From positions 4,941,001 to 5,005,000 of the forward strand of contig NZ_CP089979.1 in assembly GCF_021389935.1 (NCBI RefSeq): a stretch of DNA of 64,000 nucleotides, read 5' to 3'. Below, one piece after another: positions 8,066 to 15,766 of the stretch. Position numbers and translations under genes: made by a program. Below the pieces are notes generated by a model, which saw nothing but the letters and a program-made list of their open reading frames with translations, was not told where the DNA came from and ran no database searches. The stretch is from Fulvivirga ligni. GTDB taxonomy: Bacteria; Bacteroidota; Bacteroidia; Cytophagales; Cyclobacteriaceae. Each line of letters starts with the position of its first letter. Position 1 is the stretch's first letter.

Positions 8066-9625
8066 ATGGCGGACTTAAAGGGTGACGAAGAAGTGCAGAA
8101 GCTGAGCCAGGAACAGATAGATCAATGTCTGGAGGTACTACAAATGCTGAATAAGGATACGGATCAAATATTCGAGATCCCGGAAGAAAAGCGACGAGCA
8201 CTGATTATAGCTGCGGGACTTTTCTCACGTCCTTCAAAAGAAGAGCTAGCCCAGCGCAAACGCTCTGCTAAAAAGATTCACAGACAAAAAATACGCTTAA
8301 AAGATAAGACTGCCCGAAATGCCACCGGCATCAGGTCAGCCAGGGAAGCTTCGGTTTTTGTAGCTCCCGCCATGATAGAGCTTACAGGTATTGATCATGA
8401 AAAAGAGATCAAGCTGGAATCTCCCAGAAATTGCTATGTGTGTAAAAAGGTATTTCATACGCTGCATCATTTTTATGATACCATGTGTAAAGAATGTGGC
8501 GATTTCAATTATGCCAAAAGATTTCAAACAGCAGATCTTACCGGGCAGGTGGCTCTGGTTACCGGGTCCAGGCTGAAGATTGGCTATCACATTACTTTGA
8601 TGATGCTCAGAGCTGGCGCTACTGTCATAGCTACCACTCGCTTTCCGGTAGATTCGGCCTTAAGATATGCTAAAGAGGCCGATTACTCAGAATGGGGCCA
8701 TCGTCTTAAAATTCATGGGCTTGACTAAAGACATATACCAAGTGTGGAGATTTTCTGCAATTTCATAGAGCAGCAATATGACAGACTGGATATTTTAGTT
8801 AACAATGCGGCCCAAACCGTTAGGAGGCCATCTGGCTTTTATCAGCATATGATGCCCAATGAAGAGATGCCGTTTCATCAATTGCCAGCGTCTGCGCAGG
8901 AACTTTTGGGCGATCATCATTCATGCTTGAATGAGCTGAGCTCACTTAGCGCTGAATTTTCAAAAAACGAACAGAAGAATCTACCTGTGAGCTGGCATGG
9001 ACAGCAACTAGGAATAGGACTCCGTTCTTCAGCGCGCTTATCTCAAATACCGTACAGTATAGATAATGCCCTGCCCACGGAAGAGGTATTCCCTGTGGGT
9101 AAGCTAGACGCAGACTTGCAGCAAGTAGACCTTCGCACCACCAATAGCTGGCGACTAAAACTAGGAGAAATTCACACCAATGAAATGCTTGAAGTTCAGC
9201 TGGTTAACTCAGTAGCACCATTTGTGCTGTGCAACCGCCTGGCTCACCTTATGAAGAAAGATAACACTGGCAAAAAGCATATCATCAATGTTTCAGCCAT
9301 GGAAGGTAAGTTTCATCGTTGGCATAAGGAAGACAGGCACCCGCATACGAACATGGCTAAGGCTGCCCTAAATATGATGACGCATACATCAGCTTCAGAC
9401 TTAGCCAAATACGGAATTTATATGAATGCCGTAGACACAGGCTGGGTTACAGATGAAGATCCTGCTGAGTTAGCCAAAAGGAAGGAACAGTTACATGACT
9501 TCCAACCTCCTCTGGATATTGTAGATGGTGCTGCACGTGTGCTTGATCCTCTTTTCGATGGCATAAATACCGGCAAACATTGGTGCGGCAAGTTTTTGAA
9601 AGACTACATGCCGACAGATTGGTAG
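8066..9625 (+). pseudogene. short-chain dehydrogenase with N-terminal Cys-rich extension, split by an in-frame TAA
   Basis: Codons from ATG 8066 to TAG 9625 form one open frame of 519 residues except for TAA at 8726-8728. The reading is ...[17 protein letters not shown]..., and no frameshift is involved, so a single TTA (Leu) to TAA change would explain it. The protein has an N-terminal helical region, a CxxC/CxxC cluster (CYVCKK...CKECGD) that may bind zinc, then a Rossmann fold ([23 protein letters not shown]). At the usual YxxxK site it reads TNMAK, so the catalytic tyrosine is replaced by threonine; the lysine remains. It is probably inactive unless the stop is read through or is a read error. 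Confidence 0.8.
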
Positions 9626-9635
9626 TTAAGATGTA

Positions 9636-9750
9636 GGAATGAAACTGTTAAAAGTCTCACAAAACGCTGTGTTGACTTTAATATTAAATTAGTTAGATTG
9701 GCCTATAATTAAAATAAGGGAATGTTTTATTTCCTTTATATGGATGTTGT
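9636..9750 (+). repeat. leader repeat, copy 1, at the start of the cassette array
   Basis: A segment of about 115 nt that recurs at 14222-14337 with roughly 90% identity. It contains the shared stretch TTAGTTAGATT, a TATAAT-like box, a GGAA/TTCC mini-hairpin, and ends in ATGGATGTTGT. In both copies the GTTGT end is the left boundary of a gene cassette, so this behaves as a recombination site or leader rather than as part of a gene. Confidence 0.7.
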
Positions 9751-9775
9751 ACGGCATTGGTTCGCATTAATTCTT

Positions 9776-10459
9776 ATGAAATCACTTAATCACATAACTC
9801 TACTTACAGTATTCTTTCTCGCTTCATGTATTGATTCCAGAACGGACGAACTCAATGAAATATCAAAAAGCTGCCTCTGTTCGGTTAACTATGAGATGAC
9901 AACTAGCGATGAAACAACCGAAAAACCTTTTCATAAATTCATCTATAAAGGTTCACCTGTTTTCAATTATGGTGTCTCTAGGCGGGCATTTGCGAACAGT
10001 GAGGTCATCAAGATTTGTGATTCATGGGGTTTAGACTTATCTAGCTCTATTCAAATTAACATAGTTAAAGATACCATAGATAATACGGTCAATTTTACGA
10101 CTATTGATTACAAGGCAAGCCAGATGACCGACTTCATCAGTGATTATCGGTCGATAAAGAATTTGTTGAACCATTTTATCTCCAACATTTACGATGACAA
10201 TTTCATCTCATGTCATGAACTAACATCCAAGCAAATAGGAATAGACGAATTTTCAGACATTCTGAAAAATGCCAAACAATCGTTCTTTGGCGATTATGGA
10301 TCAACAATAATTGTAGGGTATGACATAGAGGACAATAATGGGAAGGTCTATACAATTAGTGGAGGGGTAATGTCCAAGTCAAATGATATCTACCTGTTTA
10401 GTGCACGAATTAGAAAACACGAAGAAAAATTTATAATTTCTGAAATCTCATTCACTTGA
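9776..10459 (+). CDS. lipoprotein of unknown function (cassette 1)
   Basis: I chose ATG 9776 because it begins a clean lipoprotein signal, MKSLNHITLLTVFFLASC, with the lipobox Cys at residue 18; an upstream ATG at 9722 would put 18 extra residues before it. The 227-residue product has no motif I recognise. The C-terminal part (SKQIGIDEFSDILKNAKQSFFGDYGSTIIVGYDIED) looks like a small alpha-beta domain. It is the first cassette gene, bounded by complementary boxes at 9746 and 10466. Confidence 0.7.
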   Translation: MKSLNHITLLTVFFLASCIDSRTDELNEISKSCLCSVNYEMTTSDETTEKPFHKFIYKGSPVFNYGVSRRAFANSEVIKICDSWGLDLSSSIQINIVKDTIDNTVNFTTIDYKASQMTDFISDYRSIKNLLNHFISNIYDDNFISCHELTSKQIGIDEFSDILKNAKQSFFGDYGSTIIVGYDIEDNNGKVYTISGGVMSKSNDIYLFSARIRKHEEKFIISEISFT

Positions 10460-10465
10460 AAATAC

Positions 10466-10509
10466 GCCGTACAACAGGCTCTAAGCCCAATCAGTTGACT
10501 TAGTTGTTT
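10466..10509 (+). repeat. attC-like site 1
   Basis: A 44-nt site runs from GCCGTACAAC (R''-like) to GTTGTTT (R'-like). The outer arms ACAAC/GTTGT and inner arms TAAG/CTTA are complementary, with unequal spacers, as in short attC sites. It starts 7 nt after the stop codon of the cassette 1 gene. Confidence 0.5.
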
Positions 10510-10553
10510 GCAAAGAGTGTTTGAACACAATACATTTGGGAATGTTTACAAAA

Positions 10554-11390
10554 ATGAAAAAGACATTTATAATTGTTTTAGTTATTTTATTATTTGTTGA
10601 CTGTAATAATCGCGAAGAAAATAAAAAAAATGTTTCGGTTGATTTAATTGAGAATTCAATAGAGTATTCAAAACCAGAACGAAATTCTGATACTAGTACC
10701 AATATTAAAATTAATAATGATTCTTTGATATTGACTGAGCACTTGAAACAATTGCAAACAGATTCTTTAATAGTAATTGATGATTCCGTTCTTAGAATCA
10801 CAGGCATTGTAAGATATTCTGGATTAGGTAAATGGTACAAAGGAGGCTTCGGATTTGAAAGCAAGTATCAAATACGCTCAAGAAATAAAGGATTTTATCT
10901 AATAACTGACCAGGAATTAGAAAGATATATTGGAAAATGCACTGAAGTAAGAGGTTCGTTCTTAGAAGACTGGAATTTAAATACTTCAGAGATTAATAAT
11001 TTATATACCTACGGCTTATCAGCTATACGACTAGATTCAATTAATGAAATTAACGCTGACTGTTGTAATAATTCTGTTGATTTAAGAAAAATCAAGGAAC
11101 CTGATGAAAAATCGATAAGAGATACATTAGAAGGATATATTTACTTTTCACAAAGACCTTCTCCAGATATTAATTATGATTATGAGTTTAAATTAAAAAC
11201 ACCGATACCAAATCCTGCTGACGCAAATTACAGTATAACCTCCCTCCCATTTAATACCAGCACCTTACGGATAACAGAAATAAATGATTTGATTGAAGAC
11301 AATTCTTTGATTAGAGTGTATGGTAGGGTAATTGGTGGATATGCTGAATCATATATTATACGTTGTGAAAAATATGAACTAATTAAATAA
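10554..11390 (+). CDS. lipoprotein of unknown function (cassette 2)
   Basis: ATG 10554 opens MKKTFIIVLVILLFVDC with a lipobox Cys at residue 17; a TTG start at 10521 is possible but would bury the signal. The 278-residue product is Asn/Asp/Lys-rich and contains two similar stretches (VLRITGIVRYSG and TLRITEINDLIEDNSLIRVYGRVIGGY) that may be two copies of a small beta domain. The gene is very AT-rich compared with the flanking core genes, which suits a mobile cassette. Confidence 0.7.
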   Translation: MKKTFIIVLVILLFVDCNNREENKKNVSVDLIENSIEYSKPERNSDTSTNIKINNDSLILTEHLKQLQTDSLIVIDDSVLRITGIVRYSGLGKWYKGGFGFESKYQIRSRNKGFYLITDQELERYIGKCTEVRGSFLEDWNLNTSEINNLYTYGLSAIRLDSINEINADCCNNSVDLRKIKEPDEKSIRDTLEGYIYFSQRPSPDINYDYEFKLKTPIPNPADANYSITSLPFNTSTLRITEINDLIEDNSLIRVYGRVIGGYAESYIIRCEKYELIK

Positions 11391-11391
11391 T

Positions 11392-11457
11392 ACAACTACT
11401 TACAATAACTAAGTCTTCGTGTGGCTCATCGAGCCAAACATGAAGACAGTGTTGAAC
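11392..11457 (+). repeat. attC-like site 2 (compact, well folded)
   Basis: This 66-nt site has ACAAC at its left end and GTTGAAC (perfect GTTRRRY) at 11451-11457. Between them is a strong two-part stem: GTCTTC (11413) with GAAGAC (11442), and inside it GGCTC (11423) with GAGCC (11431) around a 3-nt loop. Size, order of boxes and unpaired spacers are those of a classical attC. Confidence 0.55.
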
Positions 11458-11523
11458 GAACCATGGCACTGTATGTGAATTAGTCTGTTTTGCGGTATGG
11501 TATTGAAGCCCTATTTATTGAGA

Positions 11524-11715
11524 TTAAGGGCTCAGTTCCATCGTCCACGATGACAGCTTTGCCACATGCTTCTCTTCCAAGAACAGCTTGTCCCATACTT
11601 GTTCAGGGCACCCAGCGCATAAGGGACTTTCACCCTCTGGAGTAATTTTGGTATCTTTCATACCATGATGCCCATGCTGGGCACACACACTATGTAAAAA
11701 TGCATTAAAACGCAT
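11524..11715 (-). CDS. small protein of unknown function, doubtful
   Basis: A 63-residue minus-strand reading frame with a CAQHGHHG...CAGCP Cys/His pattern. It lies against the direction of the other cassette genes, between a GTTGAAC box (11451) and a GTTAGCA box (11728). Its start codon falls inside a hairpin (arms GTAAAAATGC and GCATTTTAC, 11695-11721). It could be a real inverted cassette gene or chance. The surrounding DNA has other small palindromes (for example TGCCC/GGGCA near 11670), so much of it may be recombination-site sequence. Confidence 0.3.
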   Translation of the reverse strand: MRFNAFLHSVCAQHGHHGMKDTKITPEGESPLCAGCPEQVWDKLFLEEKHVAKLSSWTMELSP

Positions 11716-11734
11716 TTTACATTAAACGTTAGCA
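11695..11734 (+). repeat. attC-like site 3 (partial)
   Basis: Hairpin arms GTAAAAATGC and GCATTTTAC are followed by GTTAGCA (11728-11734). That box is the reverse complement of TGCTAAC at 12199, the 3' end of the next cassette. The left limit of the site is uncertain. Confidence 0.4.
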
Positions 11735-11763
11735 ACTATTACATTAGGATAAAATAAAAACAG

Positions 11764-12174
11764 TTGACAAAAGATTACATTATTTACGAAATCTCATTTT
11801 ATCTAATATTCTTTTTTGTTCTAGTTTATATGATTTATAGATTATACAGGCAATTTCAAAAAAACAAAAGAACCAGTACCCTATTATCATTAATAGGAAA
11901 CTTTATAATTTTAATTTTCATCTCATACGGTTTATTTTTAACTATAAATCTCAAATTTAATTCTGTAGTCGTCATAGGTACAACTTTAAATTATTGTAGA
12001 ACTTCCAAGGGTGATGGTGTTAAATATGAATATAATTTAAAGGGAAAAAGGTATACTAACTGTATTAAGCCTAATGATATTGAAAAAATAGTGGTACCTG
12101 GTGGACAATATAAAGTTAGAGTTTCTACTCTAGCTCCTGGTACAGGGAGAATAGATTTTTCTAAATTAATGTGA
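11764..12174 (+). CDS. small membrane protein, DUF3592-like (cassette 3)
   Basis: A 136-residue frame with a TTG start at 11764; the first ATG in frame is 22 codons in, inside the first membrane helix, so TTG is more likely. Two hydrophobic helices (about residues 9-28 and 41-64) are followed by a beta-rich tail (VVVIGTTLNYCRTSKGDGVKYEYNLKGKRY...) resembling DUF3592 proteins. The role is unknown. The cassette is bounded by GTTAGCA and TGCTAAC. Confidence 0.6.
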   Translation: MTKDYIIYEISFYLIFFFVLVYMIYRLYRQFQKNKRTSTLLSLIGNFIILIFISYGLFLTINLKFNSVVVIGTTLNYCRTSKGDGVKYEYNLKGKRYTNCIKPNDIEKIVVPGGQYKVRVSTLAPGTGRIDFSKLM

Positions 12175-12198
12175 ATAAAATTGCAGAATAAATACACA

Positions 12199-12427
12199 TG
12201 CTAACAAGCAATAATCACAAATAGCCACAAGTGCATCTTGCTTTTGTACAGTACTAAAATACCGCTCCACTATCTTATGGTTCAGCCTCCATTCTTGTTT
12301 TAATTGCATAGAATCTTAATAAACTCTTCGCAGTAGATAGTCGGTTCTTGTGTGGCCGGTCAGTTTTCACTACTTTGGCCTTATTAATAGTTCGGATGAG
12401 GCTCCGTGTCTTATCTGTGCGTTAAAT
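12199..12427 (+). repeat. attC-like site 4 (long, related to sites 5 and 7)
   Basis: This 229-nt spacer runs from TGCTAAC to GTTAAAT (a perfect GTTRRRY box at 12421). It contains CAGTTTTCACTACTTTGGCC at 12361, close to stretches in the spacers at 13583 and 15165. The three long spacers therefore look like members of one family, as with the VCR repeats of large integrons. Confidence 0.45.
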
Positions 12428-12458
12428 GCCACTGGGTGACTTCAGATAGCAGATTTAA

Positions 12459-12872
12459 ATGATTAAAACTTCCCAAGATTTCTACAACTACTTCATGATG
12501 GCTTTGAACTTCCTTCTAGCCGTATCTCAACTCTTAATCTACCTTATTAACTACCAAAACGACATATTTAATCTCGATAGCAACGAACTTCTTCGACTTC
12601 AAAATCCTGAACGCTATACTCCTGAACTAACTCTTGGGTTTGGTGGATGTTTTCTGATTATGTCAATTGTCTTTTATATTTTACGAACAGAGGGCAACAA
12701 GAAACAAGGCAAAGAACAATACAAAATTGCTATCATTTATATCATGATCGGAGGCCTAATGGCGTACTTAAATTATTGGACAATATCAACTTTTATACTC
12801 CTTGGCACCACTGCATTATTTGGATTCCTTGGCAAACCGGAACGAAAAAGCAGCATCCAACAAGCGATATAG
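12459..12872 (+). CDS. small multi-pass membrane protein (cassette 4, gene A)
   Basis: The 137-residue protein has about four hydrophobic segments (near 12-30, 60-78, 93-108 and 110-125) joined by short polar loops, and no motif I recognise. It begins 32 nt after the GTTAAAT boundary. Nine nucleotides separate it from the next gene, so the two are likely cotranscribed from one cassette. Confidence 0.6.
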   Translation: MIKTSQDFYNYFMMALNFLLAVSQLLIYLINYQNDIFNLDSNELLRLQNPERYTPELTLGFGGCFLIMSIVFYILRTEGNKKQGKEQYKIAIIYIMIGGLMAYLNYWTISTFILLGTTALFGFLGKPERKSSIQQAI

Positions 12873-12881
12873 GAAATCAGG

Positions 12882-13475
12882 ATGAGATTATCATTAATAT
12901 TTTTTATTTTAGTATTTAATATCAGTCAAGGACAGACTGTCTTTACTTTATCAAAATACAGTAACAGGATTTCTCCTGGGGACTACACTATCCACTGGAA
13001 CTCAATAAAATCAAATTTTAACGGTGAAAATTTAACCCTCAAATCTAAAAAATACACAAATTCCGTATTTAATAGCAATGCTAAAGGTGGCTGGGACTTT
13101 AAAGAAGAAACTATAGTAACCGGAAAGTATCGGGTGAATGGTGATACTATTGTATTGATGTCTAAAAAACAACCAAAGAATTATGGACCTGAATTTTTTA
13201 ACTATAAAAATAAATACATAGTCCGGTCAATTTTGATTAAACCCCAAAATATTGAAAATACATCAAAAGAACTTATACTCCATTTCATAATACCCTTAGA
13301 ACAAATTGCGTCTTGGGATCAGATACTTAAAGAATTTAAAATTGAGGTTTTAGAAAATTATCAACAAGACCAAAGTGGCCCAATATTGCCTCATATTGAA
13401 TTAATAAATATTGTTAAAAAGTATTTTTCACAACTTCATATTTTCACAAAGTCGGGAATAGTTAACAGCCTATAA
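12882..13475 (+). CDS. secreted protein of unknown function (cassette 4, gene B)
   Basis: A 197-residue product with a signal peptide (MRLSLIFFILVFNISQGQ). The mature part is basic and polar, with no family I can name. The frame ends at 13475, overlapping the CTATAAC box (13470-13476), just as the last codons of the 14364 gene overlap its own box. Coding sequence running into the recombination site is common in cassettes. Confidence 0.6.
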   Translation: MRLSLIFFILVFNISQGQTVFTLSKYSNRISPGDYTIHWNSIKSNFNGENLTLKSKKYTNSVFNSNAKGGWDFKEETIVTGKYRVNGDTIVLMSKKQPKNYGPEFFNYKNKYIVRSILIKPQNIENTSKELILHFIIPLEQIASWDQILKEFKIEVLENYQQDQSGPILPHIELINIVKKYFSQLHIFTKSGIVNSL

Positions 13476-13650
13476 CATGGTATATAGTACATGTGTGACC
13501 TGAGCATTGAGCTGGTTTCTGCGCGGCTTGACCGTTGATCTTGTGAAGTGCAAGTGCGCGCATGGGCTGTTGGTAGCTTCAGCAGATTTAACTATTTTGG
13601 CATTTTATAGCCTTTGTGGTACGCACGCGACCATATACAGGCATTTTAAA
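13470..13650 (+). repeat. attC-like site 5 (long)
   Basis: This spacer starts with CTATAAC and ends near ATTTTAA, where the expected GTT seems to have become ATT. Its ends pair imperfectly: the stretch at 13473-13500 (around ATGGTATATAGTACATGTGTG) with 13620-13635 (around CGCACGCGACCATATAC). It shares CAGATTTAACTATTTTGGC (13583) and a TTGACCG motif with the spacer at 15003-15230. Confidence 0.4.
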
Positions 13651-13663
13651 CCATTGATGCAGG

Positions 13664-14137
13664 ATGAACGAAATCAACTATTTAAAAGGTGATGCGACAG
13701 CTCCTATAGGAGAAGGAAATAAGATTATAGTCCATATCTGTAACGATATTGGTGGATGGGGAAAAGGATTTGTTCTAGCGATTTCAAAAAAATGGAAACA
13801 ACCCGAAAGAGAATACCGGAACTGGCATAAGTCGCAAGATGATTTCGAATTAGGAAAAGTGCAGTTCGTACAAGTTGAAGATGATGTCTGGGTGGCAAAC
13901 CTGATTGGACAACACAAAATCAAACGTGATGAAAAAGGTAATGCACCAATTAGATATGCTGCAATCAAACAAGGTATAGTGGAAGTTGCTAGGTTGGCAA
14001 AAGAACTCAACGCTTCAATTCATATGCCCAGAATTGGCTGTGGTCTTGCGGGCGGCAAATGGGAACAAATACGGCCAATCATTGATCATGATTTAATAAC
14101 ATTTGGTATCAAAACAACTGTTTATGATTTTGAATAA
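13664..14137 (+). CDS. macro domain protein, ADP-ribose binding (cassette 5)
   Basis: The 157-residue protein is one macro domain: YLKGDAT near the start, HICNDIGGWGKGFVLAISKKW (the ADP-ribose-contacting loop) at about 27-47, and MPRIGCGLAGGKWEQI at about 124-139. The family binds ADP-ribose, and many members remove it from proteins, nucleic acids or ADP-ribose-1''-phosphate. It has no secretion signal, so it acts in the cytoplasm. It is the only cassette gene with a clear function. A solo macro protein in a cassette could offset an ADP-ribosylating toxin or phage enzyme, but no such partner is adjacent. Confidence 0.85.
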   Translation: MNEINYLKGDATAPIGEGNKIIVHICNDIGGWGKGFVLAISKKWKQPEREYRNWHKSQDDFELGKVQFVQVEDDVWVANLIGQHKIKRDEKGNAPIRYAAIKQGIVEVARLAKELNASIHMPRIGCGLAGGKWEQIRPIIDHDLITFGIKTTVYDFE

Positions 14138-14147
14138 AACGGTTTAC

Positions 14148-14221
14148 ATCAAACGATGATGGCCTACCCAGTTGCCACCATGCTCGGCATGGTGATATGG
14201 TCACCACAGCCCTGATGCATT
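14148..14221 (+). repeat. attC-like site 6 (uncertain) after the macro gene
   Basis: The spacer starts ATCAAACGATG and contains a perfect 8-bp hairpin, CACCATGC and GCATGGTG around TCG (14176-14194). It then runs into leader copy 2. Box identity is weak, though CATCAA echoes the TTGATG at 13654 at the start of the same unit. Confidence 0.3.
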
Positions 14222-14337
14222 GGAATCAAACTGTTGAAAGTCTCAAAAAACGTTGCTATTCATTTTAATATTAAATTAGTTAGATTAGCCTATAATTAAA
14301 ATAAGGGAATGTTTTGTTTCCTTTATATGGATGTTGT
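14222..14337 (+). repeat. leader repeat, copy 2
   Basis: About 90% identical to 9636-9750, with most differences in a short central stretch near 14255. It again ends in GGATGTTGT and is again followed directly by a cassette whose end box (CTCACAAC, 14996) matches its start box (GTTGTGAG, 14333). Confidence 0.7.
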
Positions 14338-14363
14338 GAGTAATTGGTGTTTCAAAATCTAAA

Positions 14364-15014
14364 GTGGTGCGACTGAACTTTCTTTATAAAATCATTGGTA
14401 TAATATTTTTGATTAGTTGCTCAACTGAGCAAGTTGAACTTGATGGTAATTGGGTCATTAACAGAATGAGTCATTCCAACAAAACTGTTTATCCAAACGA
14501 CCTGACTCCGAATAAAATCTCATTTGACATAGTTGGCACGGAAGGAATTGAAAAACTAGAGTTTAACGAAGTAGATTCTTCAGTAATTGTTCCAGGGTTT
14601 CAGTCTGAGGAGATGATTTTGCACTATAGGCTATTTAATGACGATTCTTTAGAATTCAAAATCGACAACCAGTTGTTAAATGCCTACAAAACTAGATTCT
14701 TAGATATCAAGTATGAAGACACTTTATTTGCCAGTATTTCAACTAGATCTGAACAATTGGAAAATCTTAAAGACAGCCTTAATACGGTTAGAGATAGCAT
14801 AATTCTAAACCGTGGTTCTTATTCGGAACAATATCAACTAACTAAGAAAATATATACTGGAACATTCAAAATCACCAAATCCAGCAAGAACGATCAACTA
14901 ATTCTGAAATCATCTGAGACTGAGATACAACTGGTAAGCGAGAAGTATTTAACCGAACAGCGCATAAACGAGCTCTTCCAAAGAGTTATAAACTACTCAC
15001 AACATTATGTATAA
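14364..15014 (+). CDS. lipoprotein of unknown function (cassette 6)
   Basis: GTG 14364 (or the adjacent GTG 14367) starts a lipoprotein signal, VRLNFLYKIIGIIFLISC. The 216-residue product begins its mature part with a lipocalin-like phrase (STEQVELDGNWVINRMSHSN), then a long charged helix (EQLENLKDSLNTVRDSI), and has no motif I can assign. The last codons overlap the CTCACAAC box at 14996-15003. Confidence 0.65.
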   Translation: MVRLNFLYKIIGIIFLISCSTEQVELDGNWVINRMSHSNKTVYPNDLTPNKISFDIVGTEGIEKLEFNEVDSSVIVPGFQSEEMILHYRLFNDDSLEFKIDNQLLNAYKTRFLDIKYEDTLFASISTRSEQLENLKDSLNTVRDSIILNRGSYSEQYQLTKKIYTGTFKITKSSKNDQLILKSSETEIQLVSEKYLTEQRINELFQRVINYSQHYV

Positions 15015-15230
15015 GGCATGTGCTTGTTTGCTTTCTGCCAACCACATCTGGACTTGACCGTAAGTCTACCGCCGAGACAGTTTTGTGCGGTTTGGAAATT
15101 TTAGCTCACTGGAGTTTTATAACTTTCTGAACGCACTGCTTTCTACAAACTTTGGAAGCACCGGTAGACTTCACTATTTTACAGTTATTAACCAAGTATG
15201 AACACACGCCTCATACATGGGCGTTGCATG
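14996..15230 (+). repeat. attC-like site 7 (long, best paired)
   Basis: The site runs from CTCACAAC to GTTGCATG (15223). Three nested pairings are visible: CAAC with GTTG; ATGTATAAGGCATGTG (15007-15022) with CACACGCCTCATACAT (15203-15218, 13 of 16 paired); and a perfect AAGTCTACCG (15062) with CGGTAGACTT (15162). This is one long cruciform-capable element in a gene-free stretch. Confidence 0.5.
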
Positions 15231-15253
15231 TAATTGACACAGACGAATAAATA

Positions 15254-15766
15254 ATGAGTGAAAGGATAATTAAATTTAAAAAGGAGCGGATTACTTTAGG
15301 TATTCTTTTTATGAGCTTAATGCTTATCTCGTCAATTTGTTTTTTAATAGTTCCTGAGAATTTTATTAGAAATGTGTTTATGAAGATCGAACATATTCAG
15401 ATTGTAGGTGTCTTAGGCATTCTGTATTTTTCGACTTTACTGTATTCCTTTTTGGCTATTCTTCCAAGAAAATATGCTATCATAATTTCAGACGATTTCT
15501 TAATTGATAATTCAAAGTATGAATCTTTAGGGAAAATTAAGTGGACTGATATTTCTGGGGTAAGAAGGTTCAAGAAAAGGAATATTGAAATCTCTTTAAA
15601 AGTGGATTTATACAGCAGTGAAAAAAGAAGTTTACTTAAGAAATTTCTAACTTTTATGCACAACTGGAATAATAATAACCGAATCCTAATTTCAAGTACT
15701 CTAACGGACCGTAATATTGAAGCTCTATTTGAGGAAATCAAAAATGCATATAAAACTAGTAAATAG
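15254..15766 (+). CDS. membrane protein with PH-like domain (cassette 7)
   Basis: The 170-residue protein has two hydrophobic helices (about residues 13-33 and 49-70), then a stretch of the type AIIISDDFLIDNSKYESLGKIKWTDISGVRRFKKRNIEISLKV. This is the usual pattern of bacterial membrane-anchored PH-like domains. No partner is visible. It is the last gene of the array; a box ACACAAC follows at 15775 and the next gene is on the opposite strand. Confidence 0.6.
   Translation: MSERIIKFKKERITLGILFMSLMLISSICFLIVPENFIRNVFMKIEHIQIVGVLGILYFSTLLYSFLAILPRKYAIIISDDFLIDNSKYESLGKIKWTDISGVRRFKKRNIEISLKVDLYSSEKRSLLKKFLTFMHNWNNNNRILISSTLTDRNIEALFEEIKNAYKTSK

Noticed and set aside
8744-9625. Separate gene starting at GTG 8744 after the SDR stop
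   Set aside because: It begins in the middle of the Rossmann fold, in the same frame as the upstream part, so the two are one interrupted gene.
11524-11715. Minus-strand 63-residue frame as a confident gene
   Set aside because: It opposes the other cassette genes, starts inside a hairpin and matches no family I know. It is listed only as doubtful.
12647-12919. Plus-strand 90-residue frame overlapping two cassette genes
   Set aside because: It is in another frame of 12459-12872, with no signal or domain; the membrane protein frame is far better supported.
13507-13692. Plus-strand 61-residue frame between cassettes
   Set aside because: It runs through the long attC-like spacer and overlaps the macro gene start; Cys-rich, GC-biased composition fits spacer DNA, not a gene.
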